A stretch of 64,000 bases of DNA from Paenibacillus sp. YYML68 (lineage in GTDB: Bacteria > Bacillota > Bacilli > Paenibacillales > NBRC-103111), in the NCBI RefSeq assembly GCF_027923405.1, contig NZ_BQYI01000001.1:2954501-3018500 (forward strand), read 5' to 3'. How positions within the stretch are numbered: the stretch's first letter is position 1; every line of letters begins with the position of its first letter. This document shows positions 47,791-56,851 of the stretch, piece by piece. The notes beneath the pieces were generated by a model, which saw only the letters and a list, made by a program, of their open reading frames with translations, was not told where the DNA came from and did no database searches. Position numbers and translations under genes: made by a program.

Positions 47791-48729
47791 TCAGAACGTA
47801 TTTAATCTTAATGCCTTGATTCTTTCTTTTAAGTAGTCGGTTATTTGTAAGCTTTCAGACTCCTCTAAAGAATCCAAGAGACTCTCCCCTTTGGCCTTAA
47901 AGTAATCTGATTCTTCTTGAAGTCGACGTACTGACCTTATTAATACATCGTTCGTGTTGTTACTCTCGAAAGCATGATCATGATCGAATAATGGAGCAGG
48001 TCCTAGATACTTTCCTGTATTAGCGTCTCTTAAGAAACCAAAGTTACCAGCATGTCTATCCCCATTCGCTACTAGAGCATCAAAGAACAACATATTGAAT
48101 CCAAAGTGACCGAACTCTCTGACAACATCCTCATCTGTGAAGTCGTACGGATCAATCCTACCTGAAGAATTGGCTGCTTCAAACATAACGTCTGGGTTAG
48201 TAAAGTTGGTAACTGCTATCCTACCTTCAAAAGGTTTTACTTCCGCACAAGGTATTTTGAGTGCAGAAGCTAATTCATAGCAATATATCTCTTTCACATC
48301 TTTAGACTTGATTAAGGTGTCCTTATCTTTCCAGTACTTAGGTAAGAAACCACTCACATATAAAGTAGGAATAGACTGATTGTTATATGGGGTTTCCCCT
48401 GTCCAGAAGTTTGAGTAATATGGAGACTTGTCTTCGAACTTTATATCCTCATCCTTCATTCTTATCCAGTAACAATCAGATAAGCTAAAGGAATGCGTAG
48501 TCATATTTATCTGTTGTCTGTTACCTTGACCGAAAGTGAAGGACTGTAAGGCTCTGGCAAAAGTATTAGTATTCTGTGAATATCTAAGTTGCATCCATCT
48601 CAAAAATGTTTCCTTAGTTGGACTTGACTTAAGCATACCAGGCAATAGTGACTCTTCTATAATCTTTTCATTGCTCACATCGAATATGGCTATATCCTTG
48701 CATAGTAAGACTATTTTATCCACAACCAA
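47791..48729 (-). CDS. HipA/CtkA-like kinase-fold protein (inserted)
   Basis: 312 residues from TTG at 48729 (AGAGG upstream). HSFSLSDCYWIRMKDEDI is a feature I associate with phage- and element-borne HipA-domain proteins. A Lys in DTLIK and a helix EIYCYELASAL fit a kinase N-lobe. The catalytic loop is DALVANGDRHAGNFGFL and the metal site GPAPLFDHDHAFES. These agree with HipA-type Ser/Thr kinase. No HipB-like antitoxin gene is adjacent. The gene is clearly AT-richer than its neighbours and lies between rnc and smc, which touch in B. subtilis. Confidence 0.78.
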   Translation of the reverse strand: MVVDKIVLLCKDIAIFDVSNEKIIEESLLPGMLKSSPTKETFLRWMQLRYSQNTNTFARALQSFTFGQGNRQQINMTTHSFSLSDCYWIRMKDEDIKFEDKSPYYSNFWTGETPYNNQSIPTLYVSGFLPKYWKDKDTLIKSKDVKEIYCYELASALKIPCAEVKPFEGRIAVTNFTNPDVMFEAANSSGRIDPYDFTDEDVVREFGHFGFNMLFFDALVANGDRHAGNFGFLRDANTGKYLGPAPLFDHDHAFESNNTNDVLIRSVRRLQEESDYFKAKGESLLDSLEESESLQITDYLKERIKALRLNTF

Positions 48730-48755
48730 TAATTCCTCTTTCCTTGAGTTAGACT

Positions 48756-48761
48756 ATTATA
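48756..48761 (-). promoter_or_regulatory. Perfect -10 box upstream of the HipA-like gene
   Basis: TATAAT on the minus strand, about 27 bases before the TTG start and downstream of the rnc stop. No good -35 is seen 16-18 bases further. It suggests that the inserted gene has its own expression. Confidence 0.4.
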
Positions 48762-48812
48762 CACCTACGACAGCCTCGCACCATTCCTCAGCATCCTCAA
48801 GTACTCAAGCCA

Positions 48813-49517
48813 TTAAGACTTCAACGGCTTCACATTCAGCTGCTTCAGCGCCTCAGACGCTGCATGCTGCTCCGCTTCCTTCTTCGAGCGACCGGCGCCT
48901 TGTCCCAGCTGCTGATCCTGCAGGTACACCTCTGCGACGAACTCCCGCTCATGCGCCGGCCCACGCTCGTCCACAATTCTGTACTCGAGCGGACCGAGGC
49001 TGTGCTGCTGAATGTGCTCCTGAAGCAGCGTCTTGTAATCGGCCGTCAACAGGCGGCCTTGCTCCGGCAAGTGCGGGAACATATGCTTCTGCAGAAACGT
49101 CCGCACCACCTCAAGTCCTTGATCCAGATACAACGCGCCGATGAACGATTCGAACACGTCCGCGAGCAGCGCCGGCCGTGTCCGGCCGCCTGTCAGCTCC
49201 TCTCCTTTGCCGAGCAGCACATAAGAGCCGAATTGGAGCTGCTCGGCAAAGCCGACGAGCGAAGGCTCGCACACGATCGAAGCTCTCAGCTTCGTCAGCT
49301 CGCCCTCCGAGCGGTCTGGGTATTTATCGAACAAATATTCGGAGACAGTCAGCTCCAGTACAGCGTCACCGAGAAATTCAAGTCGTTCGTTATCCTTATG
49401 CTGTCCCATCCGGTGCTCATTCACATAAGACGAATGCGTGAAGGCTTGCCTCAGTAGGTCGGGGCTTCGGAACGGCAGAGACAGCTCGCTCTGCAGCTGC
49501 TTTAAATTACGATGCAT
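48813..49517 (-). CDS. rnc: RNase III
   Basis: 234 residues from ATG at 49517 (AAGGTGAT upstream). The catalytic motif [20 protein letters not shown] is followed by the second acidic site in [20 protein letters not shown]. The double-stranded RNA-binding domain ([20 protein letters not shown] to AASEALKQL) closes the protein. It cuts rRNA precursors and other duplex RNA. It follows fabF. Confidence 0.98.
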   Translation of the reverse strand: MHRNLKQLQSELSLPFRSPDLLRQAFTHSSYVNEHRMGQHKDNERLEFLGDAVLELTVSEYLFDKYPDRSEGELTKLRASIVCEPSLVGFAEQLQFGSYVLLGKGEELTGGRTRPALLADVFESFIGALYLDQGLEVVRTFLQKHMFPHLPEQGRLLTADYKTLLQEHIQQHSLGPLEYRIVDERGPAHEREFVAEVYLQDQQLGQGAGRSKKEAEQHAASEALKQLNVKPLKS

Positions 49518-49630
49518 TAGGATCACCTTCATCTGTGCAAGTAGTTAGGCAGACGGCGGAGGCAGCTCCTCCTTGCCCGGAGCGCTTCCGCCGCTTGCCC
49601 ATAATCTTAGTATTGAACGCAGGAAACAGA

Positions 49631-50869
49631 TTATGCCTCGTATTTCTTCAGAACGACCGTTGCATTATGTCCACCGAAGCCGAACGAGTTCGACATGACG
49701 ACCTTCAGATCGGACTGTCGTGCCACATTCGGCACATAATCGAGATCCAGCTCCGGATCTTGCTCGTCGAGGTTCACCGTCGGCGGAATGATGCCGTTCT
49801 TCAGCGCCAGCGCGCAGATGAGCGCCTCAACGCCGCCAGCTGCTCCGAGCAGGTGGCCGGTCATCGACTTCGTCGAGCTGACAGCCAGCTTGTAAGCATG
49901 ATCGCCGAACGCCTTCTTGATTGCCGTCGTCTCAGACTGATCTCCCACCGGTGTGGACGTGCCGTGTGCATTGATGTAGTCGATCTCCTCGAATGCGATG
50001 TTCGCATCCTTCACCGCCTTCACCATACAGCGCGCTGCGCCGTCCGGATCTGGATCGGTCATGTGGTAGGCGTCGCCGCTCATGCCGTAGCCGATCACTT
50101 CAGCGTATATATGCGCGCCGCGCTGCTGTGCATGCTCCAGCGATTCGAGAATCATGATGCCTGCGCCCTCGCCCATAACGAAGCCGTCACGGTTCACATC
50201 GAACGGGCGACTCGCCTTCTCCGGCTCATCGTTGCGTGTCGACATCGCTCTCAGCGCACAGAAGCCTGCTACACCTGTCGGACTGATCGTCGCCTCGGCG
50301 CCGCCGCAGATCATCACGTCAGCGTCTCCGCGCTGAATCGTCTTCATCGCATCGCCGATCGAGTGCGTGCCTGTCGCGCACGCCGTAACGGACGTGCTGT
50401 TCGGACCCTTCGCACCCGTCAATATCGAGATATGACCGGAAGCCATATTGGCAATCATCATCGGGATGAAGAACGGGCTGACACGCTTCGGACCTTTCTC
50501 CAGCAATATCTTATGCTGCTCCTCCCACGTCTGCAGGCCGCCGATACCGGAGCCTACATAGACGCCGACACGCTCTGGGTCTGTTCCTTCGCGTACATCG
50601 AGATTCGCATCCTTCAGCGCATTTAGTGTTGCAGCAACGGCGAACTGGACGTAGCGGTCCATACGGCGCGCTTCCTTGCGCTCCACATAATCCTCCGGGT
50701 TGAAATCTTTAATCTCCCCTGCAATCCGGGTCGGATAGGCACTGACGTCGAACGATTCAATAGCGCTGATTCCGGATTTACCTGCAAGCAGATTGGACCA
50801 GAACGTTTCCACATCGCGTCCGATGGAGGACATGACGCCAAGACCGGTAATGACGACTCTATGCTTCAT
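49631..50869 (-). CDS. fabF: FabF, beta-ketoacyl-ACP synthase II
   Basis: 412 residues. The catalytic Cys is in [20 protein letters not shown], and the His residues are in [15 protein letters not shown] and [14 protein letters not shown]. It elongates acyl-ACP by Claisen condensation with malonyl-ACP. It is separated from acpP by 156 bases that contain a perfect hairpin. In B. subtilis fabF lies elsewhere; here it is inside the fap cluster. Confidence 0.97.
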   Translation of the reverse strand: MKHRVVITGLGVMSSIGRDVETFWSNLLAGKSGISAIESFDVSAYPTRIAGEIKDFNPEDYVERKEARRMDRYVQFAVAATLNALKDANLDVREGTDPERVGVYVGSGIGGLQTWEEQHKILLEKGPKRVSPFFIPMMIANMASGHISILTGAKGPNSTSVTACATGTHSIGDAMKTIQRGDADVMICGGAEATISPTGVAGFCALRAMSTRNDEPEKASRPFDVNRDGFVMGEGAGIMILESLEHAQQRGAHIYAEVIGYGMSGDAYHMTDPDPDGAARCMVKAVKDANIAFEEIDYINAHGTSTPVGDQSETTAIKKAFGDHAYKLAVSSTKSMTGHLLGAAGGVEALICALALKNGIIPPTVNLDEQDPELDLDYVPNVARQSDLKVVMSNSFGFGGHNATVVLKKYEA

Positions 50870-50990
50870 TCGTATCCACCTCTATCTATGAATAAGGCTC
50901 GCGCGGCTCCCGAGCTACTGCCCAAGCGGCCAAGCAAGCCCCTTATATTTGTTAAGAAAAAAAGCACCATGTGCGAAGAAGAATATGGAG

Positions 50991-51020
50991 ATAAGTCCCG
51001 TCACTAGGTACGGGACTTAT
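50991..51020 (-). repeat. Perfect 11-bp hairpin between acpP and fabF
   Basis: ATAAGTCCCGT and ACGGGACTTAT flank an 8-base loop, starting 5 bases after the acpP stop. No T-run follows on either strand. A processing or stability element that protects the acpP part of the mRNA is the simplest reading. Confidence 0.65.
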
Positions 51021-51025
51021 ACGGC

Positions 51026-51259
51026 TTACGTATGAGATTTTATGTACTCAACTACTTGACCTACAGTAGCGATCTTCTCTGCATCTTCGTCAGAGATTTC
51101 CATATCAAACTCATCTTCAAGTTCCATAACCAACTCAACTACATCGAGAGAATCGGCTCCCAAATCATCTTTGAAAGATGCTTCAAGTGTTACTTCTGCC
51201 TCATCAACGCCAAGGCGGTCTACTACGATTCGCTTTACGCGATCTAATACTTCGGACAT
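51026..51259 (-). CDS. acpP: Acyl carrier protein
   Basis: 77 residues from ATG at 51259 (GGAGG upstream, seven residues inside the longer frame). The phosphopantetheine Ser is in [20 protein letters not shown]. It carries growing acyl chains on its prosthetic arm. It follows fabG and comes before the hairpin and fabF. Confidence 0.98.
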   Translation of the reverse strand: MSEVLDRVKRIVVDRLGVDEAEVTLEASFKDDLGADSLDVVELVMELEDEFDMEISDEDAEKIATVGQVVEYIKSHT

Positions 51260-51358
51260 CCGGTTCACCTCCTCCATGGTATTATACTTAACTTATGGAC
51301 AAAATGCCATAGCTAGTCTAGGTTGCAACAAAAAACTAATATTCGTCAAGCTTCGCGC

Positions 51359-52099
51359 TTACATGTACATGCCGCCATCGACATGAATCGTCTGGCCGGT
51401 CATGTACGAGGCGTCATCTGACGCCAAGAAGCGGACCGCTTTGGCGATGTCCTCAGGCTGACCGAGCTTCGCGAGCGGAATCTGCTTCAGCAGCGACTCA
51501 CGCAGCTCCTCATTAAGCTTCTCGGTCATATCGGTCTCGATGAAGCCCGGAGCGACGCAATTGACCGTCACACCGCGCGAAGCGAGCTCTCTGGCTGCCG
51601 CCTTGGTCATGCCAATGACGCCAGCCTTCGCCGCGACATAATTCGTCTGGCCCGGATTGCCCAGCGTACCGACAACGGACGAGATGTTGATGATGCGACC
51701 GGAGCGCTGCTTCATCATCGGACGTGTCGCTGCCTTCATGCAGTTGAAGACGCCCTTCAGGTTCGTCTCGATCACCTGATCGAACTCCTCTTCCTTCATC
51801 CGCATGAGCAGGTTGTCACGCGTAATACCGGCGTTGTTGACGACAATATCGACTCGGCCGAACGCTTCAAGCACATGCTTGAACATATCGTCGACTTCCT
51901 GCGTAGAGCCTACGTTCGCCTTCACCTTGAATGAGCGGCGACCGAACGACTCCACGAGCTTCACCGTCTCGTCTGCGGCTGCTTCGCTGCCGGCGTAGTT
52001 GACGACGACGTCAGCGCCAGCCTCGGCAAGCGTCACCGCAATAGCGCGGCCAATACCGCGCGATGCGCCCGTCACAAGCGCTACCTTACCGGTTAACAT
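51359..52099 (-). CDS. fabG: FabG, 3-oxoacyl-ACP reductase
   Basis: 246 residues of the short-chain dehydrogenase fold. The NADPH motif [22 protein letters not shown], the Ser in [11 protein letters not shown] and Tyr/Lys in YVAAKAG form the active site. It reduces 3-oxoacyl-ACP. It follows fabD by 25 bases. Confidence 0.97.
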   Translation of the reverse strand: MLTGKVALVTGASRGIGRAIAVTLAEAGADVVVNYAGSEAAADETVKLVESFGRRSFKVKANVGSTQEVDDMFKHVLEAFGRVDIVVNNAGITRDNLLMRMKEEEFDQVIETNLKGVFNCMKAATRPMMKQRSGRIINISSVVGTLGNPGQTNYVAAKAGVIGMTKAAARELASRGVTVNCVAPGFIETDMTEKLNEELRESLLKQIPLAKLGQPEDIAKAVRFLASDDASYMTGQTIHVDGGMYM

Positions 52100-52124
52100 A
52101 TCAGAATCCTCCCTTAGTTGCTTA

Positions 52125-53072
52125 CTATGGCTGTACGGGCTCCAGCTGGAACTTCTCCAGCGCCTCCAGACTGTTGATCGAATGCACCGTCACAGAGCGG
52201 TCGATCTTCTTGATCAGTCCAGCCAGCACCGAGCCGCTGCCGAATTCGATGAACGTGTCAACGCCCTCGGCGATCAGCCATGCAACAGTATCCTCCCAGA
52301 GCACAGACGAATACACCTGCTCGACGAGCAGCGTACGAATGCGCTCAGGCTCGGTCACCGGACGTGCATCGACGTTCGCCACTACTGGCACCGAGGCAGA
52401 GGACATGTGCACCTGGTCAAGCACTGCAGCCAGCTGCTCAGACGCAGGACGCATGAGTGAGGAATGGAACGGTCCGCTGACCTCCAGCGGCATGATCCGC
52501 TTCGCGCCAGCCTCCTCCTTGCCTCGCTCCACGATCGCTTGGACGCCAGCTGCCGTGCCGGAGATGACGATCTGACCTGGACAGTTGAGGTTCGCCAGCT
52601 CGACCGCATGACCTTCGGCAGACACCGCCTCGCACAGCTTCTGGAGCACTTCACGCTCTGCGCCAAGTACAGCGGCCATCGCCCCTTGACCGGCAGGAAC
52701 AGCTGCCTCCATGAACTGACCGCGCGCCCGGACGGTGCGGACCGCATCGGCGAAGCTCATAACGCCTGCGGCGACCAGTGCGCTGTACTCGCCAAGACTG
52801 TGACCGGCTACATAATCCGGCTGCAGGTCGTGCCGTGCGCGGAACCGCTCCAGGAACGCGATGCTCGTCGTCAGCAGCGCAGGCTGTGTGTTCGCCGTCT
52901 GCTTCAGCTCCGTGTCCGGTCCTTCGAGAATGATCGTGCTCAGCGAGAAGCCGAGCGCTTCGTCCGCTTCTTCATATAGACGCCTCGCCTCTGGCTCGGC
53001 CTCGATGAGGTCCTTACCCATGCCGACAGCCTGAGCGCCCTGCCCTGGGAATATGAATGCCAACTTGCCCAT
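52125..53072 (-). CDS. fabD: FabD, malonyl-CoA:ACP transacylase
   Basis: 315 residues. The opening [16 protein letters not shown] and nucleophile motif [16 protein letters not shown] are diagnostic, with the catalytic His in [10 protein letters not shown]. It loads malonyl onto ACP. It follows fabH. Confidence 0.97.
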   Translation of the reverse strand: MGKLAFIFPGQGAQAVGMGKDLIEAEPEARRLYEEADEALGFSLSTIILEGPDTELKQTANTQPALLTTSIAFLERFRARHDLQPDYVAGHSLGEYSALVAAGVMSFADAVRTVRARGQFMEAAVPAGQGAMAAVLGAEREVLQKLCEAVSAEGHAVELANLNCPGQIVISGTAAGVQAIVERGKEEAGAKRIMPLEVSGPFHSSLMRPASEQLAAVLDQVHMSSASVPVVANVDARPVTEPERIRTLLVEQVYSSVLWEDTVAWLIAEGVDTFIEFGSGSVLAGLIKKIDRSVTVHSINSLEALEKFQLEPVQP

Positions 53073-53119
53073 GAAGTTTCCGCCTCCTCGTCGTCACTTG
53101 CTCTCTATTACCTGATCAA

Positions 53120-54106
53120 TTACCAGATCAGTACGGAGGCTCCCCATGTCAGTCCGCCGCCGAAGCCGACCAGCACGAGGCAGTCGCCTTCCTTCACGCG
53201 TCCTTCCTCCACCGCCTCTGCCAGTGCGACAGGGATGGAGGCTGCGGACATGTTGCCGTATTTGTCCAGATTGATCATGCACTTCTCCTCGCCTAGCTCC
53301 AGGCGCTGCAGAGAAGACTGAATGATGCGTATGTTCGCCTGATGCGGAACGAGCAGGTCAATATCCGACTTCTCAAGACCCGCCTTGCGCAGCGCCTCTT
53401 CAGCCGCACTGCCCATAATGCGAACCGCGAACTTGAACACCTCGGAGCCCGCCATATAGATGAAGTGGTCCTTGCCCGATAACGATTCCGGCGTTGATGG
53501 ACAACGGGAGCCGCCAGCTGGAACCTTGAGCAGTGGCCCGCCCGTGCCGTCCGCGCCGAGCTCGAACGACTTGAAGCCGCGCCCTTCCTCAACCGGTCCG
53601 AGCACGACAGCGCCTGCGCCGTCACCGAACAGAATGCACGTATTGCGGTCGGTATAGTCGGTAATCTTCGACAAGCATTCCGCGCCGACGACGAGCACAT
53701 ATTTGTAAGCGCCCATCGAGATAAAGTTCGAGCCTGTCGCCAGACCATAGATGAAGCCCGAGCATGCCGCCGACAGATCGAACGCTGCCGCCTTCTTCGC
53801 GCCCAGCTTCTCCTGCACGATGCAGGCTGTCGAAGGGAACGCCATATCCGGCGTTACCGTCGCTACGATGATCAGATCAAGCTCCTCGGCGCTGATTCCA
53901 GCCTGCTTCAGCGCTTCCACCGAAGCCTCATAAGCGAGGTCAGACGCCGCTTGCTCCGCCGAGACGAGCCTGCGCTCGCGAATGCCGGTTCGCGTGACGA
54001 TCCATTCGTCGTTCGTTTCTACCATCTGCTCCAGCTCACGGTTCGTGAGCACGCGCTCCGGAACATATTTACCTGTACCGATAATGCCTACCGGCTGTAA
54101 GCTCAT
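53120..54106 (-). CDS. fabH: FabH, beta-ketoacyl-ACP synthase III
   Basis: 328 residues. Catalytic Cys in [17 protein letters not shown], His in [10 protein letters not shown], Asn in [13 protein letters not shown]. It starts fatty-acid synthesis and in Bacilli prefers branched primers. It starts just after plsX (one-base gap). Confidence 0.97.
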   Translation of the reverse strand: MSLQPVGIIGTGKYVPERVLTNRELEQMVETNDEWIVTRTGIRERRLVSAEQAASDLAYEASVEALKQAGISAEELDLIIVATVTPDMAFPSTACIVQEKLGAKKAAAFDLSAACSGFIYGLATGSNFISMGAYKYVLVVGAECLSKITDYTDRNTCILFGDGAGAVVLGPVEEGRGFKSFELGADGTGGPLLKVPAGGSRCPSTPESLSGKDHFIYMAGSEVFKFAVRIMGSAAEEALRKAGLEKSDIDLLVPHQANIRIIQSSLQRLELGEEKCMINLDKYGNMSAASIPVALAEAVEEGRVKEGDCLVLVGFGGGLTWGASVLIW

Positions 54107-54107
54107 C

Positions 54108-55115
54108 TTAAGTCAACTCGCTTCCATTGCTAATTTCCGTGGAGATGCTGAAGACCAGCTTCTCCGATACCGCGATCCGCGCTTGACGCACCGCGTTCTT
54201 AATCGCGACAGCGCTCGAGGAGCCGTGGCTCTTCAGCACGAGCCCGTCGACGCCGAGCAGCGGAGCCGCTCCGTGCTCGTTGTAGTCCATCTTCTTACGG
54301 AATGCGCCGAGCCCCTTACGGACAGTGGCGGCTGCCAGCTTCGTGTACCAGGTGCGCGTGAACTCCTCCTTCAATACGGAGAAAATAACGGACGCCGCAC
54401 CCTCGAGCGACTTCAGCATAATGTTGCCGGCGAAGCCGTCGCAGACGATGACGTCGCACGGCCGCTTCAGCACGTCGCGGGACTCCACGTTGCCGACGAA
54501 GCGAACGGGCGCCTGCTCCAGCAGCGGATAAGCCGCCTTCGTCAGCTCGTTGCCCTTCATCGCCTCGGTGCCGACGTTCAATAGTCCGACGCGCGGCTCC
54601 TTCAGCCCGTGTACCTTGCTGCGATAGATGCTGCCCATAATCGCATATTGCACGAGCTGCTCGGCCGTCGCATCCATGTTCGCACCCAGGTCGAGCGCCA
54701 GCACCCCTTGCCCGTCCAGCGACGGCAGCATCGGGGCGAGCGCGGGCCGCTCAATACCCTTGATACGACCGACAACGAGCAGCCCTGTTGTCATGAGCGC
54801 TCCGGTGTTGCCAGCTGAGATCATCGCGTCGACCTCCCGCTCCTTGACCATCCGCCCCGCGACGACCATGGAGCTGTCCTTCTTGCGGCGCACCGCCTTG
54901 ACCGGCTCATCGTCGGCCTCCACAATCTCCGAGGCATGCCGCACCTCCACGTTAGCCGGCTTGCCGCCAGCAGCCTGCAGCAGCGGCTCCAGCAGCGCGC
55001 TGTCCCCGACGAGCACGACCGTCGTATCCGACCATTCCGCCGCAGCGAGCAGCGCGCCCTCGACAGGCGCCTTGGGAGCATGGTCGCCACCCATCGCGTC
55101 AATCGCTATCCGCAT
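54108..55115 (-). CDS. plsX: PlsX, acyl-ACP:phosphate acyltransferase
   Basis: 335 residues from ATG at 55115 (GAGGGAGGAG upstream), giving [40 protein letters not shown] and [20 protein letters not shown] are the family blocks. It makes acyl-phosphate for phospholipid synthesis. It overlaps fapR by 17 bases. Confidence 0.97.
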   Translation of the reverse strand: MRIAIDAMGGDHAPKAPVEGALLAAAEWSDTTVVLVGDSALLEPLLQAAGGKPANVEVRHASEIVEADDEPVKAVRRKKDSSMVVAGRMVKEREVDAMISAGNTGALMTTGLLVVGRIKGIERPALAPMLPSLDGQGVLALDLGANMDATAEQLVQYAIMGSIYRSKVHGLKEPRVGLLNVGTEAMKGNELTKAAYPLLEQAPVRFVGNVESRDVLKRPCDVIVCDGFAGNIMLKSLEGAASVIFSVLKEEFTRTWYTKLAAATVRKGLGAFRKKMDYNEHGAAPLLGVDGLVLKSHGSSSAVAIKNAVRQARIAVSEKLVFSISTEISNGSELT

Positions 55116-55719
55116 GCAGCTCTCCTCCCTCGTACCGTTCTTTGCTTGAATGGTAAATGATGAAGTTACCCTGGAACACGACCTCTTCGCCGACATATGT
55201 GAACACTTCCACCTTCGCCTTGCCCTTGGAGAGAGAGCGCACATACGCCTTCGCAATACATTTCTCCGCCAGACGTACCGGACGGACGAATCGTATGTCC
55301 GCCGCCGCCGTCAAGGCGACCTGATCGTTAATAAGCGCCACCGCAAGCGAATTCGCCTGCGAGAATATATGGTGTCCCCGCGCAATCTTCGTCCGTGAGA
55401 AGACGTGCTCCTCCCGAATCTCGAACATCGAGATGCCGCTCTTGTCGAGCTGCAGATCGATGACGTCTCCGATCACCTCATGCAGCGGCAAGGAGCGCAC
55501 CTGATCGTACGACTGCTCCGCCATCAGCTTGATGCGCTCGCGCAGCTCGGGGATCCCGAGCTCCAGCCTGTCCAGACGGATCGTCTGGATGCTGACCTGG
55601 AATAGCTTCGTTAATTCATCGTCTGTGATGAATGGATTATCTTCAATCGATTTCGCCAATTGCTGCTGGCGCTGTCGTTTGGGAAGGCGTTCGATGACGA
55701 GCACCACCTTTGATAGCAT
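55099..55719 (-). CDS. fapR: FapR, malonyl-CoA-responsive lipid repressor
   Basis: 206 residues. The N-terminal helix-turn-helix is DNPFITDDELTKLFQVSIQT and IRLDRLELGIPELRER. The C-terminal hot-dog domain binds malonyl-CoA (GHHIFSQANSLAVALINDQV). It represses the fap regulon until malonyl-CoA rises. A FapR-like operator lies 79 bases upstream, so it likely controls its own operon. No strong ribosome site was seen before the ATG. Confidence 0.95.
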   Translation of the reverse strand: MLSKVVLVIERLPKRQRQQQLAKSIEDNPFITDDELTKLFQVSIQTIRLDRLELGIPELRERIKLMAEQSYDQVRSLPLHEVIGDVIDLQLDKSGISMFEIREEHVFSRTKIARGHHIFSQANSLAVALINDQVALTAAADIRFVRPVRLAEKCIAKAYVRSLSKGKAKVEVFTYVGEEVVFQGNFIIYHSSKERYEGGELHADSD

Positions 55720-55797
55720 TGATAAGGCTGCCCGAACTCATACACAGCATCAGCCGAATTCGGTATGCCTTACAATCGTATGACCTGTCACTATATC

Positions 55798-55814
55798 TTA
55801 TGACCAAGTCTTAA
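55798..55814 (-). promoter_or_regulatory. FapR-type operator
   Basis: On the minus strand TTAAGACTTGGTCATAA is a 17-base near-perfect palindrome (one mismatch) close to the FapR consensus, directly before a TATAGT that may be the -10. Binding would block the fapR-plsX-fabH-fabD-fabG-acpP-fabF transcript. Confidence 0.7.
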
Positions 55815-55860
55815 AAGAAAGTATAACGGATTCCACCGCAAAAGGGAAGCGAAGGAAAAC

Positions 55861-55895
55861 AAAAAAATAGCACCCAGGCCTAAGCCGAGTGCTAT
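55861..55895 (-). terminator. Intrinsic terminator after rpmF
   Basis: Stem ATAGCAC/GTGCTAT, extended by pairs inside, is followed by TTTTTTT on the minus strand. It starts 28 bases past the rpmF stop and separates it from the fapR operon. Confidence 0.88.
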
Positions 55896-55922
55896 CTTCT
55901 TATACGTCGAGCCTACCCGCCA

Positions 55923-56096
55923 TTACTGGTTGATAATCTCTCTGTTCTTGTAGGTGCCGCAAGATTTGCATACACGGTGAGCCAACTTCAATTCACCGCA
56001 ATGCTCGCATTTCACCATGCCCGGTACTTCCAATTTAAAGTGAGTCCGACGCTTATCACGGCGCGTCTTGGATGTTCTCCTTTGAGGTACTGCCAT
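55923..56096 (-). CDS. rpmF: Ribosomal protein L32
   Basis: 57 residues, [20 protein letters not shown] followed by a zinc-binding set of four Cys (CEHC and CKSC). The normal Cys-containing form of L32. It starts after GGAGGTGGGAAT. It follows the DUF177 gene as in most bacteria and ends in an intrinsic terminator. Confidence 0.97.
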   Translation of the reverse strand: MAVPQRRTSKTRRDKRRTHFKLEVPGMVKCEHCGELKLAHRVCKSCGTYKNREIINQ

Positions 56097-56175
56097 ATTC
56101 CCACCTCCTTCAACGAATTCACACTTCCGGCGATCGGCTGGAACGATGAGCGCCGCCCAGCGGACCCTTCAACCA

Positions 56176-56703
56176 TTACTCCGACTCGTTCTTCTTGAAA
56201 AAGTCAGCCAGCCCCGCCATCCGCGGGTCAATCTTCTCCTGTCTGCAGCCGCAATCCTTCTCATTGCGATCGGTGCCGCAGACCGGACATAAGCCCTTGC
56301 ACGCTTCCTTGCATAATGGAATGTACGGGAGCGAGAACAGCACGCTCTCGGCCAAGTAAGGTTTCAGCTCAATGAGGTCGTCGGTCACGTAAAGAACATC
56401 ATCCTCGTCCTCTTCGTCGTCCGTCTCGACCGTCTTCTCTTCACCCTTGACGAAGGTCTCGTGAAACGGAACCTCTACATGCATCGACACCGGAGCCAAA
56501 CACCGTGAGCAAGACAGCTCCACGTCGATGTCCAGCTGTCCTTCCACCTGTGCCGCACCGTCCACGCTTCGCGCCTCCAGACTTACCGCAAGCGGACTGT
56601 ACCCGATCAAGCTGCCTTCCTTCGGCAGCACGTCCGACAAATCCTCATGACCTGTAAGTGGAATCGAGCCCTTCAATGCAAGCACCTTCAGATGTAATTG
56701 CAT
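56176..56703 (-). CDS. YceD/DUF177 family protein
   Basis: 175 residues from ATG at 56703 (GGAGTGAT upstream). CSRCLAPVSMHVEVPFHETF and CKEACKGLCPVCGTDRNEKD give two Cys pairs of the DUF177 family. An acidic stretch (TDDEEDEDDVL) lies between. The family is linked to 23S rRNA maturation in other bacteria. It always precedes rpmF. Confidence 0.94.
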   Translation of the reverse strand: MQLHLKVLALKGSIPLTGHEDLSDVLPKEGSLIGYSPLAVSLEARSVDGAAQVEGQLDIDVELSCSRCLAPVSMHVEVPFHETFVKGEEKTVETDDEEDEDDVLYVTDDLIELKPYLAESVLFSLPYIPLCKEACKGLCPVCGTDRNEKDCGCRQEKIDPRMAGLADFFKKNESE

Positions 56704-56730
56704 GAGTATCACTCCAAACAAACAAAGATT

Positions 56731-56760
56731 ATTATATCGACCCAGCTCGCCTTTTGTCAA
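56731..56760 (-). promoter_or_regulatory. Consensus sigma-A promoter of DUF177-rpmF
   Basis: TTGACA, 18 bases, TATAAT on the minus strand: all 12 positions match consensus. The -35 overlaps the -35 of the divergent tmcAL promoter by five bases. Confidence 0.88.
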
Positions 56761-56782
56761 CATTTTCAGTTCATGCTATAGT
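56754..56782 (+). promoter_or_regulatory. Sigma-A promoter of tmcAL
   Basis: TTGTCA, 17 bases, TATAGT on the plus strand, 70 bases before tmcAL. It shares its -35 bases with the opposite promoter. Confidence 0.78.
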
Positions 56783-56851
56783 GAAAAATAGTAGACTTGA
56801 ATGTCAAGCATAGTGCAGCCGCATGCAAATGTCAATCGGAAGGAGTCTCCT

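Noticed and set aside
49517-49631. 31-codon basic ORF (ATG GGC AAG CGG CGG) and a GC-rich hairpin between fabF and rnc.
   Set aside because: Too short and structured to support a protein; the hairpin lacks a T-run. Might be an mRNA element but no further evidence.
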